This document shows positions 25,869 through 32,657 of a stretch of DNA of 64,000 nucleotides, one piece after another. The notes below the pieces were generated by a model, which made no database searches, was not told the origin of the DNA, and worked only from the letters and a program-made list of their open reading frames with translations. Origin of the DNA: DASQFQ01 sp963811595 (GTDB taxonomy: Bacteria; Actinomycetota; Thermoleophilia; Solirubrobacterales; Solirubrobacteraceae); NCBI GenBank assembly GCA_963811595.1, contig CAWERW010000015.1, positions 1-64,000 of the forward strand. The letters are read 5' to 3'. Within the stretch, counting starts at the first letter, position 1; each line of letters begins with the position of its first letter. The position numbers and the translations under genes were made by a program.

Positions 25869-26711
25869 GTGCTCCCCGCCTCGCTGTGCGTCGGCCCGGT
25901 CGAGCTCTCGGTCACGAACCTCGAGCGCTCCACCGGCTTCTACGAGTCCGCGATCGGCCTCCAGGTCCACCGCCGCGAGGACGGGCGCGCCGCGCTCGGC
26001 GCCGGCGGCGAGGACCTGCTCGTGCTCGTCGAGGAGCCCGCCGCGCGGCCGGCCGGCCGCCACGCCGGCCTCTACCACTTCGCGCTGCTGCACCCGTCAC
26101 GGCTCGAGCTCGCCCGCGCCGCCGAGCGACTCGCCGCCACGCGGACGCGCATCAGCGGCGCGTCCGACCACGGCATCTCCGAGGCGATCTACCTGCCCGA
26201 CCCCGACGGCAACGGCATCGAGCTCGCCGCCGACCGCGGGCGCGAGCACTGGGGCGACCTGCGCGACCCCACCACGATCGGCGGCCCAGAGCCGCTCGAC
26301 GTCGCCGGCCTGATGGAGCTCGTCGAGGGCGAGGGCCCGCAGCCGCACGCCGATCCCGGCCTCGTCGTCGGCCACGTGCACCTGCACGTCGGCGACGTCG
26401 AGCGCGGCCTCGCGTTCTACCGCGACGTCATCGGCTTCGAGGTGATGACGCTGCTCGACTCGGCCGCGTTCGTGGCCGCCGGCGGCTACCACCACCACCT
26501 CGGCTTCAACGTCTGGCGCGGCCGCGACGTCCCGCCGGCGCCCGCCGGCACCGTCGGGCTGCGGCACTGGACGATCCTCCTCCCCGCCGACGAGGCGGCA
26601 GCGCTGCGCGAGCGCGTGATCGCGGCCGGCGCGCCCCACGAGGACCTGCCGGGCGGCCTGCTCGTGCGCGACCCGTGGGACATCCCGCTGCTGGTCGCGA
26701 CCGCGGCCTGA
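25869..26711 (+). CDS. Two-domain VOC (glyoxalase/extradiol dioxygenase-like) protein
   Basis: 280 aa with two vicinal-oxygen-chelate modules. Module one is VGPVELSVTNLERSTGFYESAIGL ending in AIYLPDPDGNGIELAADR. Module two is VGHVHLHVGDVERGLAFYRDVIGFEV followed by GGYHHHLGFNVW and RDPWDIPLLV. The His/Glu metal positions of CatE-like catechol 2,3-dioxygenases appear conserved (H in GHVHLHV, H in YHHHLG), but the substrate cannot be named. GTG 25869 follows TAGCAT by 7 nt. Its stop overlaps the start of a VOC remnant. Confidence 0.82.
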   Translation: MLPASLCVGPVELSVTNLERSTGFYESAIGLQVHRREDGRAALGAGGEDLLVLVEEPAARPAGRHAGLYHFALLHPSRLELARAAERLAATRTRISGASDHGISEAIYLPDPDGNGIELAADRGREHWGDLRDPTTIGGPEPLDVAGLMELVEGEGPQPHADPGLVVGHVHLHVGDVERGLAFYRDVIGFEVMTLLDSAAFVAAGGYHHHLGFNVWRGRDVPPAPAGTVGLRHWTILLPADEAAALRERVIAAGAPHEDLPGGLLVRDPWDIPLLVATAA

Positions 26712-26888
26712 TGCTGTACGGCCCGGGCGACGTCGCGCTCGCGCTCGGCCGGGCCGACGGGCCGCCCGCGGTCCGCGAGCTGCGCGAGGGCGTCGAGATC
26801 ACCCGAGTTCTGGGACGAGCCGGACTACGTCAGCGTCAAGTGCCGGGACCCTGACGGCTACGTCGTGGAAGCATCCTGGGAGCCATGA
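26711..26888 (+). pseudogene. Remnant of a second VOC-family gene
   Basis: Right after the VOC gene (TGATG overlap) a fragment reads LYGPGDVALALGRADGPP, then shifts frame at the CCC run near 26802. It continues as EFWDEPDYVSVKCRDPDGYVVEASWEP and a stop. The last 20 residues are a typical glyoxalase C-terminal strand (DPDGYVVE). The N-terminal two thirds are missing. It ends 112 bp from the tmRNA 3' end. Confidence 0.6.
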
Positions 26889-26944
26889 GCCTCCCAGCCG
26901 CGGTCAGTCGCAGTCGTGAGCAGATCCGCAGGCCCGGGTCGATG

Positions 26945-26959
26945 GGCCGCTCGGCGGCC
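26945..26959 (-). terminator. GC hairpin downstream of tmRNA
   Basis: GGCCGC-CGA-GCGGCC (read leftwards) forms a 6-bp stem with a 3-nt loop about 41 nt beyond the mature tmRNA 3' end. No T-run follows, so this is a tentative terminator or processing element. Confidence 0.3.
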
Positions 26960-26999
26960 TGCATCGGCTCGATGGGTCCCTGCGGGCCGGTCATGAAAG

Positions 27000-27375
27000 T
27001 GGAGACGGCGGGAATTGAACCCGCGTCCGCAGTCGCGCAAAAGGCGGCGTCTACGAGCGTATCCGGCGCTCTAAATCTCGCTCCTTCACTCGCCACGCCG
27101 GCGGGGTTGTGAGGAGCCAGCCCGCTTGAACTGTCCCCCTCTTCGGCGCGGGCGGGCCTCCGAGGGGTGAGCCTGCTTCTGACTCGGCCTTGATCCCGGC
27201 GCAGGCTCCGGGGGCCAAGCCGCTACCTAGTTTCAGCTAGGCAGCGAGAGCGAAGGCGTGAGCCTTCTCATTGTGCTCGTTCGCACTTATGGTTTTGCTG
27301 GGGTTTTACGAGGCCTCCAGCACCTCGGCTCGCAACCGCCCCCGCGAACCGACCACGTCGAAGCCTGTCGTCCCC
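27000..27375 (-). ncRNA. ssrA: Transfer-messenger RNA
   Basis: The RNA starts GGGGACGACAGGCTTCGACG at 27375. Its first seven bases pair with CGTCTCC at the 3' end (27007-27001), forming the tRNA-like acceptor stem with one G-U pair. The T-arm GGGTTCAATTCCCGCC precedes it. The tag reading frame 27284-27237 encodes ANEHNEKAHAFALAA and ends in TAG; the hydrophobic ALAA end is the protease-recognition signal. The 3' CCA is not encoded (genomic bases after the discriminator A read CT). tmRNA works with SmpB, encoded at 33.5 kb, to rescue ribosomes stalled on broken mRNAs. Length 376 nt is typical. Confidence 0.97.
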
Positions 27376-27408
27376 AGGGGCTATGTACTCCCTCCAGTGT
27401 AGTTGCCT

Positions 27409-28010
27409 TCACCAGGCCGTCCAGCCGCCGTCGACGCGCAGCACGGTGCCGGTGACGGAGCGCGACGCGTCGCAGGCGAGGTAGCGCACCGCGTCCGCGA
27501 CCTGCTCGACAGTGGCGAGCTCGCCGGTCGGGAGGCGTGCCATGACCTCGGCGCGGAAGTCCTCGTCGGCGAGCATCGGGCGGGTCATCGGCGTCTCCAC
27601 GAACGTCGGCGCGACCGCGTTGACGCGCACGCCGAACGGCGCCCACTCGACTGCCAGCGCCTTCGTCATGCCCTCCAGCGCGTGCTTGCTCGAGCAGTAC
27701 GCGACGCGCTCCGGGTAGCCGACCGCGCCCATCTGGGAGGAGAGGTTGACGATCGAGCCCGGGTGCTCGTCGCTCAGCAGCGCGTCGCCGAACGCGCGGC
27801 ACATCAGGAACGAGGCCCCGCACATTGAGCTCGAACAGTGCGTCCCAGTCCTCGATCGGGTACTCGCGCGCCGGGCCAGTGCGGTTCGTGCCCGCAGCGT
27901 TCACGCACGCGCCGAGCGGGCCGAGCCCGCGCGCCGCCGTCACGACGCCCTCGACCGCCGCCGGTCACGATCGCGACGCGTCCGTCCAGGGACCAGCGGT
28001 CAGCCGCCAT
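27409..28010 (-). pseudogene. Short-chain dehydrogenase/reductase, decayed
   Basis: From ATG 28010 the product starts MAADRWSLDGRVAIVTGGG, an SDR nucleotide-binding start. It then jumps in a different frame to VEGVVTAARGLGPLGACVNAAGTNRTGPAREYPIEDWDALFELNVRG, so most of the Rossmann region is missing. After another one-base shift near 27815-27820 the rest follows: FLMCRAFGDALL, SIVNLSSQMGAVGYPERVAYCSSKHAL with the YxxxK pair, and GTVLRVDGGWTAW. The deletion near 27953-27968 plus the frameshift make this a pseudogene even if one base were corrected. It ends 33 bp from the tmRNA 5' end. Confidence 0.8.
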
Positions 28011-28017
28011 CGCGCGG

Positions 28018-28027
28018 AGGATACGGT
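28018..28027. promoter_or_regulatory. Divergent -10 elements sharing a central TA
   Basis: AGGATACGGT contains TACGGT rightwards (28022-28027, 6 nt before the ATG at 28034) and TATCCT leftwards (28023-28018, 7 nt before the SDR ATG). T28022 and A28023 are common to both. The gap between start codons is 23 bp. Confidence 0.5.
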
Positions 28028-28033
28028 TCCACC

Positions 28034-29413
28034 ATGGAGAGCTTCGACGTGGTGGTGCTCGGCGGGGGACCCGCCGGCGAGGTGGCGGCGGGACGGCTGG
28101 CGGACGCGGGGCTCGGGGTGGCGCTCGTCGAGGACGACCTCGTCGGTGGCGAGTGCTCGTTCTACGCCTGCATGCCGTCGAAGGCGCTGTTGCGCCCGGC
28201 GGAGATCCTGCGCGAGATCCGGCGCATCCCCGGCGCCGCCGAGGCGGTGACCGGCGAGCTCGACGTCCAGGCGGTGCTCGACCGGCGCGACGAGATCATC
28301 CACGACGAGGACGACTCGAGCCAGCTCCCGTGGCTCGAGGATCGCGGGATCAAGCTGTTCCGCGGCTTCGGCGTGCTGGCGGGCGAGAAGCGGGTCAAAG
28401 TCGGCGAGGACGAGCTCGAGGCGCGCCAGGCGATCATCCTCTCCGGCGGCACGCGCGCCTCGCTGCCGCCGATCGAGGGCCTGCAGGAGGCCGAGCCGTG
28501 GACCAACCGCGAGGCGACGACCGCCAAGGAGGTCCCGGCGGCGGTCGTGATCCTGGGCGGCGGCGTGTTCGGCACCGAGCTCGCCCAGGCCTACCGCTCG
28601 CTCGGCGCCGCGGTCACGCTGATCGAGGGCGAGCGCCGGCTGCTCCCCACCGAGGAGGAGTTCGCCTGCGAGGAGGTCACCGACGCGCTGGTCGAGGAGG
28701 GCGTCGACGTGCGCACCGGCCGCAAGGCCGAGAAGGTCGAGGCGGCCGGGGACAAGGTGCGCGTGACGATGGACGACGGCTCGACCGTCGAGGGCGAGCA
28801 GCTCGTCGCCGCGCTCGGGCGCAGGCCGCGCACGGAGGAGCTCGGGCTCGAGTCCGTCGGCCTCGAGGGTGGCGGCTACGTCGAGGTCGACGAGAACATG
28901 CAGGTGCCCGGGCACCCCTGGCTGTACGCGATCGGCGACGTCAACGGCCGCATCCTGCTCACCCACATGGGCAAGTACCAGGCGCGCATCGCGAGCGAGC
29001 ACATCCTCGGCAACCCGTCGGCGTTCGAGCACGGCGCCGACGGCAAGCAGTCCCCGCGCGTCGTGTTCACCGACCCGCAGGTCGGGGCCGTCGGCCACAC
29101 CGAGAAGACCGCGCGCGAGGCCGGGCTCGACTTCCACATCCTCGAGGTCGGCACGTCGGGCAACGCCGGCGGCTCCTTCTACGGCCGCGGCGCGCCCGGC
29201 ACCTCGCGCCTGCTCGTCGACAAGCAGTCCGACCTCATCATCGGCGCGACGATCACCGGCTCCGAGGTGCCCGACTTCATCCACGCCGCCACGATCGCGA
29301 TCGTCGGCGAGGTGCCGATGGGCCGGCTGTGGCACGCCACGCCGTCGTTCCCGACCCGCAGCGAGATCTGGCTGAACCTGATGGCCGAGTGGGAGACCGC
29401 GAAGGCGGGCTAG
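28034..29413 (+). CDS. FAD-dependent pyridine nucleotide-disulfide oxidoreductase (Lpd-like)
   Basis: 459 aa. The FAD motif VVLGGGPAGEVAAGRLADAGLGVALVE is followed by the redox disulfide GGECSFYACMPSKALLRP (CxxxxC). The NAD(P) motif AAVVILGGGVFGTELAQAYRSLGA comes next, then the second FAD site WLYAIGDVNGRILLTHMGKYQ. In lipoamide dehydrogenase the C-terminus carries HxHPT..E; here it reads HATPSFPTRSE, so the second, catalytic histidine is absent. It belongs to the actinobacterial subgroup with PSFPTxSE, whose disulfide substrate is unclear. Its 3' end overlaps convergent tetR by four bases. Confidence 0.85.
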   Translation: MESFDVVVLGGGPAGEVAAGRLADAGLGVALVEDDLVGGECSFYACMPSKALLRPAEILREIRRIPGAAEAVTGELDVQAVLDRRDEIIHDEDDSSQLPWLEDRGIKLFRGFGVLAGEKRVKVGEDELEARQAIILSGGTRASLPPIEGLQEAEPWTNREATTAKEVPAAVVILGGGVFGTELAQAYRSLGAAVTLIEGERRLLPTEEEFACEEVTDALVEEGVDVRTGRKAEKVEAAGDKVRVTMDDGSTVEGEQLVAALGRRPRTEELGLESVGLEGGGYVEVDENMQVPGHPWLYAIGDVNGRILLTHMGKYQARIASEHILGNPSAFEHGADGKQSPRVVFTDPQVGAVGHTEKTAREAGLDFHILEVGTSGNAGGSFYGRGAPGTSRLLVDKQSDLIIGATITGSEVPDFIHAATIAIVGEVPMGRLWHATPSFPTRSEIWLNLMAEWETAKAG

Positions 29414-30024
29414 AAGAGCAGGCGCCGCACGAGCGCGCCCCAGCCCGCCTTCAGCCGCTCGAGCTCCATCCCGCGCCCGCGGCGCTGAGCGAAGAACGTG
29501 CGGGCCGACAGCGCGGAGAGCAGCATGCCGGCGCACACCTCCTCGTCGAGGTCGGGCGCCGCGGCGGCCACCAGCGTGCGGACGTGCAGGTGGTAGGCGG
29601 CCCACGCGTCGGAGCGCAGCTGAGCCGAGGGATCGCCGCCCTCGGCGACGAACAGCAGGTCGCCGTGCTTCTCGAGCAGGTCGAGCATCCCCTCGCCGAA
29701 GGCGACGAGGCGCTCGGCGGGCGGCGCGCCCGGCCCGAGCGGGGGCTCGCCGCGGATGAACCCCTCCTGGAACTCGGTGTCGCGCTCCGACAGCAGCGAA
29801 CGCGCGAGCGACGCGCGGTCGCCGAAGCGGCGGAACAGCGTGCCCTTGCCGACGCCGGCCTCGGCCGCGATCGCGTCCATCGACGTGCAGCTCACGCCGT
29901 TCTCGGCGAACAGCTTCTCGGCCGCGGCGAGGATGCGGCGCCGGTTGCGCGCGGCATCGGCCCGCTCGGGCGGCTCGGCGCCGACGACGGGGAGTTCGGG
30001 GAATGTCACGAGGCTGGTCATCAT
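29410..30024 (-). CDS. TetR/AcrR family transcriptional regulator
   Basis: 204 aa from ATG 30024 (30021 is equally possible). The helix-turn-helix region reads RRRILAAAEKLFAENGVSCTSMDAIAAEAGVGKGTLFRRFGDRASLARSLL. The effector domain contains LRSDAWAAYHLHVRTLVAAAAPDLDEE. It is divergent from the YceI gene. Two CGGACNNNNGTCCG boxes in the intergenic region are likely its operators, one near its own start and one near yceI, suggesting joint control of yceI and the FMN reductase. Confidence 0.88.
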   Translation of the reverse strand: MMTSLVTFPELPVVGAEPPERADAARNRRRILAAAEKLFAENGVSCTSMDAIAAEAGVGKGTLFRRFGDRASLARSLLSERDTEFQEGFIRGEPPLGPGAPPAERLVAFGEGMLDLLEKHGDLLFVAEGGDPSAQLRSDAWAAYHLHVRTLVAAAAPDLDEEVCAGMLLSALSARTFFAQRRGRGMELERLKAGWGALVRRLLF

Positions 30025-30030
30025 CTTGAT

Positions 30031-30086
30031 CGGACCGCAGTCCGTTTCAGTGCTACAGTGTAGCGACATAAGCGGACTACGGTCCG
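30031..30086. promoter_or_regulatory. Two CGGAC-N4-GTCCG operators between tetR and yceI
   Basis: CGGACCGCAGTCCG (30031-30044) and CGGACTACGGTCCG (30073-30086) are matching 14-bp palindromes 42 bp apart centre to centre, four helical turns. TACAGT at 30054-30059 between them is a candidate rightward -10. The boxes flank the promoter region on both sides, as expected for an autoregulated divergent TetR pair. Confidence 0.65.
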
Positions 30087-30110
30087 AAAGACACTCCAGG
30101 GGGCTCCACC

Positions 30111-30641
30111 ATGACCACTGCCACCGAGCAGATCACCGGCACCTACGTTCTCGACCCGGTTCATTCGAGCGCTTCGTTCGCCGTCAAGCACATGATCGTC
30201 TCGACCTTCCGCGGTCGCTTCGAGAAGTTCGACGCCACGCTCGTCGACGGCAAGCTGACCGGCACCGTCGACGTCGGCTCGATCGTCGTCAAGGACGAGA
30301 ACCTCGCGGCGCACCTGCAGTCGCCCGAGTTCTTCGACGCCGAGCGTCACCCCGAGCTGCGCTTCGTCTCCGCCGACATCCGCCGCGGCGAGGGCGACGA
30401 GGTCGTCGTCGACGGCGAGCTCACCATCAAGGGCATCACCAAGCCCGTCGAGGCCCGCGGCACGCTCGAGGGCCCCGCGGTCACGTTCGGCGACGTCAAC
30501 AAGGTCGGCCTGACGCTCGAGGCGATCATCGATCGCACCGAGTTCGGCCTGAACTGGAACGCGCCGCTGCCGAAGGGCGGCTTCGCGCTCGCCAACGACG
30601 TGAAGCTGATCGTCGAGCTCGAGCTCGCGGAGCAGGCCTAG
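30111..30641 (+). CDS. YceI-family lipid-binding protein
   Basis: 176 aa of the YceI lipocalin-like barrel. It starts GTYVLDPVHSSASFAVKHMIVSTFRGRFEKFDATLVDGKLTGTVDVGSI, then SPEFFDAERHPELRFVSADIR, LTIKGITKPVEA and DRTEFGLNWNAPLPKGG. YceI proteins bind polyisoprenoids or amphiphiles. No signal peptide is seen, so this one is probably cytosolic, as in other actinobacteria. AGGGGGC precedes the ATG. It is followed 6 bp later by an FMN reductase gene. Confidence 0.92.
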   Translation: MTTATEQITGTYVLDPVHSSASFAVKHMIVSTFRGRFEKFDATLVDGKLTGTVDVGSIVVKDENLAAHLQSPEFFDAERHPELRFVSADIRRGEGDEVVVDGELTIKGITKPVEARGTLEGPAVTFGDVNKVGLTLEAIIDRTEFGLNWNAPLPKGGFALANDVKLIVELELAEQA

Positions 30642-30647
30642 CCCGCC

Positions 30648-31211
30648 ATGCGCATCCTCGGGATCTCGGGCTCGCTGCGGCGAGACTCCTACAACACGAA
30701 GCTCCTCCGGGAGGCCGGGCGGCTGCTGCCGCCCGGCGCCGAGCTCGTCGAGTTCGACGGGCTCAAGGCCGTCGCCCCGTATGACGCGGACGACGAGGCC
30801 TCCCCGGTCCCCCCGCGCGGCGTGTTCGAGCTGCGCGCGGCGATCGGGGCGGCCGACGCGATCCTGATCGCGACGCCCGAGTACAACCACTCGATCCCGG
30901 GGGTGCTCAAGAACGCCATCGACTGGGCCTCGCGCCCGAAGGCCGACGCGGCGCTCAAGAACAAGCCGGTCGCGGTGATCGGCACCAGCACCGGGATGTT
31001 CGGCGCGGTGTGGGCGCAGGCCGAGACGCGCAAGGCGCTCGCGGGCGCCGGCGCGCGCGTCATCGACCGCGAGCTGCCGGTCGGCTCGGCCGACGAGCAG
31101 TTCCACCCGCTCGACGGCCGCCTGGTCGACAGGGACATCGAGACCGAGCTCGGCGGGATCCTGCTCGAGCTGGTCACGGAGGCACAGCCCGCGCTGCAGC
31201 GGGCGTCCTAG
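30648..31211 (+). CDS. NAD(P)H-dependent FMN reductase
   Basis: A 187-aa flavodoxin-like reductase. The FMN-phosphate loop is ISGSLRRDSYNTKLLREAG near residues 4-22. Later ATPEYNHSIPGVLKNAIDWASRP is the family signature, and VIGTSTGMFGAVWAQAETRKAL follows. It reduces flavins or quinones with NAD(P)H in the cytosol. The gene follows yceI by 6 bp and probably shares the TetR-controlled promoter. Its end overlaps the convergent FAD oxidase by four bases. Confidence 0.9.
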   Translation: MRILGISGSLRRDSYNTKLLREAGRLLPPGAELVEFDGLKAVAPYDADDEASPVPPRGVFELRAAIGAADAILIATPEYNHSIPGVLKNAIDWASRPKADAALKNKPVAVIGTSTGMFGAVWAQAETRKALAGAGARVIDRELPVGSADEQFHPLDGRLVDRDIETELGGILLELVTEAQPALQRAS

Positions 31212-32410
31212 AGGAACACGCCCTCGGGGTCGTAGCGGCGCTTGAGCTCGAGCAGCCGCTCCCGGTTCGGCCCGTGGTACGCCTCAGACCACGGGTCGAG
31301 CCCGTCCTCGGGGAAGTTCGGGTAGACGCCGCCGGTGCCGAACGGATGCGTGATCGCCCACGAGGCGTCGAGCCACTCGCGCGCGGCGTCCACCGGCCCG
31401 CCGGGCTCGACGACCGCGGCGTGCTTGAGCAGAAAGCGCGCGTCGCGGTGCGCGAACGCCGTCGCGTCGACCGGCGTGCGCGTGTAGGCGCCGCCCCACG
31501 GCGAGAAGTCGAGCTCGCGGTGGAAGCCGTCGGCGTCCAGGTGCGCGACGAGCGCGTCGATCGCGTCGCCGGAGAGCGGCTGCGCGAAGAACTCCGAGCG
31601 CAGGTGGGGATGCCCCTCCTCCTCGCCCCCGAGCCCGGCGAGGAACGTCTTCGCCTCACGCGCCGAGCCGGCCTGGAAGCGCGCCGACAGCGGCTTGCCG
31701 AGCGGCTCCAGCAGCGCGCGCAGCTCCGCCTCCGCGCCGGCGTACGCGCCGAACACCTTGACCGCGACCTGCGGCGCCGTGATCAGCAGGCTCGCCGCCA
31801 GCTCGTCCGGCGCGGCGGGCGCCCACGCCTGCCACGCTGCGATCGCGGCGCGGGGATCGGGCCAGAACGTCTCGAACGCGGTCATCGCCGGTGCGGGCAC
31901 GGTGGCGAACTCGAGCGCCGTCACGACGCCGAAGCGCGCGCCGCCCGCGCCCCGCAGCGCCCACAGCAGATCGGGATCGGCGTCGACGACGCTGCCGTCC
32001 GCGAGCACGACCTCGGCGCCCACCAGCGCGTCGGCGGTCAGCCCGTGCAAGCGGCCGAGGATCCCCAGGCCGCCGCCCAGCGTCAGGCCCGCGATGCCGA
32101 CGTCCGGCCCGCAGCCGGCGGGGATCGTGAGGCCGTGCGCGTCGAGCGCCGCGTAGATGTCGCCCAGCAGCGCGCCGGCGCCGATCGTGGCGCGCCCGTC
32201 CACCACCGCCACCCCGTCCATCGGCGACACGTCGATCACGACGCCCTCGGTCGACGAGCGGCCGGCGAAGCAGTGGCCGCCGCTGCGGACCGCGAGCGGC
32301 AGCCCGGCGCGGTCGGCGTGGGCGAGCGCCGCGGCGACGTCCGCCGGGCCCTCGCACGAGAGGACCGCTGCTGGCTGGATGTGCCGGAAGCGGGCGATCG
32401 CCTGTCGCAT
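31208..32410 (-). CDS. FAD-linked oxidase (berberine-bridge-enzyme-like)
   Basis: 400 aa. The PCMH-type FAD domain shows PLAVRSGGHCFAGRSSTEGVVIDVSPM with the covalent-flavin histidine. PAGCGPDVGIAGLTLGGGLGILGRLHGLTADAL follows, carrying the second attachment-type cysteine. The C-terminal BBE segment AYHGPNRERLLELKRRYDPEGVF is present. Such enzymes oxidise alcohols, sugars or alkaloids with O2; the substrate is unknown and no signal peptide is visible. ATG 32410 lies 7 nt after TTTAAT (32423-32418), so transcription is likely leaderless. Confidence 0.88.
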   Translation of the reverse strand: MRQAIARFRHIQPAAVLSCEGPADVAAALAHADRAGLPLAVRSGGHCFAGRSSTEGVVIDVSPMDGVAVVDGRATIGAGALLGDIYAALDAHGLTIPAGCGPDVGIAGLTLGGGLGILGRLHGLTADALVGAEVVLADGSVVDADPDLLWALRGAGGARFGVVTALEFATVPAPAMTAFETFWPDPRAAIAAWQAWAPAAPDELAASLLITAPQVAVKVFGAYAGAEAELRALLEPLGKPLSARFQAGSAREAKTFLAGLGGEEEGHPHLRSEFFAQPLSGDAIDALVAHLDADGFHRELDFSPWGGAYTRTPVDATAFAHRDARFLLKHAAVVEPGGPVDAAREWLDASWAITHPFGTGGVYPNFPEDGLDPWSEAYHGPNRERLLELKRRYDPEGVFL

Positions 32411-32417
32411 CCGGGGG

Positions 32418-32423
32418 ATTAAA
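32418..32423 (-). promoter_or_regulatory. -10 element (TTTAAT) of the FAD oxidase gene
   Basis: TTTAAT, five of six bases of the TATAAT consensus, ends 7 nt before the ATG at 32410. Confidence 0.45.
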
Positions 32424-32430
32424 CGAAAGC

Positions 32431-32547
32431 GACGCGAAGGGAGCCGCTCGAGGAGCCCTCCAGTCCTTCCGCCGAAGCTTCCGGACCTTCAGGGCGGCGG
32501 GCCTTTCGTCCTCAAGCCTCGCTCTTTGCGGCTACGACCTTCGCGTC
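32431..32547. other. Candidate structured RNA element (long hairpin)
   Basis: GACGCGAAGG (32431-32440) pairs with CCTTCGCGTC (32538-32547). AGCCGC (32442-32447) pairs with GCGGCT (32528-32533), and CGAGG (32449-32453) with CCTCG (32517-32521). Inside, GTCC/GGAC (32463-32466, 32483-32486) and CCGCC with GGCGG can pair. The result is a 117-nt stem with small bulges and a branched tip, in a 247-bp intergenic region with no open frame. The strand cannot be decided because the helices are symmetrical. No known RNA family was recognised. Confidence 0.45.
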
Positions 32548-32571
32548 TGGAACCAACCTAGATAGAGGCCC

Positions 32572-32588
32572 TGGGGACTTCAAGTCCC
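32572..32588 (+). terminator. Palindrome after the structured element
   Basis: GGGGACTTCAAGTCCCC is a 17-bp perfect palindrome around a central C. A second compact palindrome, CCGCACTGTGCGG, follows at 32603-32615. They could end a transcript carrying the structured element or act as protein-binding sites; neither has a T-run. Confidence 0.3.
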
Positions 32589-32657
32589 CCTGACCACTTA
32601 TCCCGCACTGTGCGGAGAAATCCAGCCCTTAGGTACCGCTGCCACACTGGTCGGCCC

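Noticed and set aside
27000..27030. tRNA gene
   Set aside because: The T-arm and acceptor belong to tmRNA: the partner strand is 370 nt away and a tag reading frame is present. No ordinary tRNA was recognised in the window.
26836..27112. Short open frames across the tmRNA 3' half
   Set aside because: They lie over the tmRNA acceptor and T-arm; the RNA evidence is decisive.
32478..32488. Possible SRP RNA on the minus strand (AGGTCCGGAAG)
   Set aside because: Only the first part of the SRP apical motif matches; GGAAGCAGC does not follow and the asymmetric loop is absent.
32431..32547. Hammerhead-like ribozyme reading of the structured element (GACGAAAGG on the minus strand)
   Set aside because: No CTGANGA core at the required distance and no third stem; pairing fits a simple long stem.
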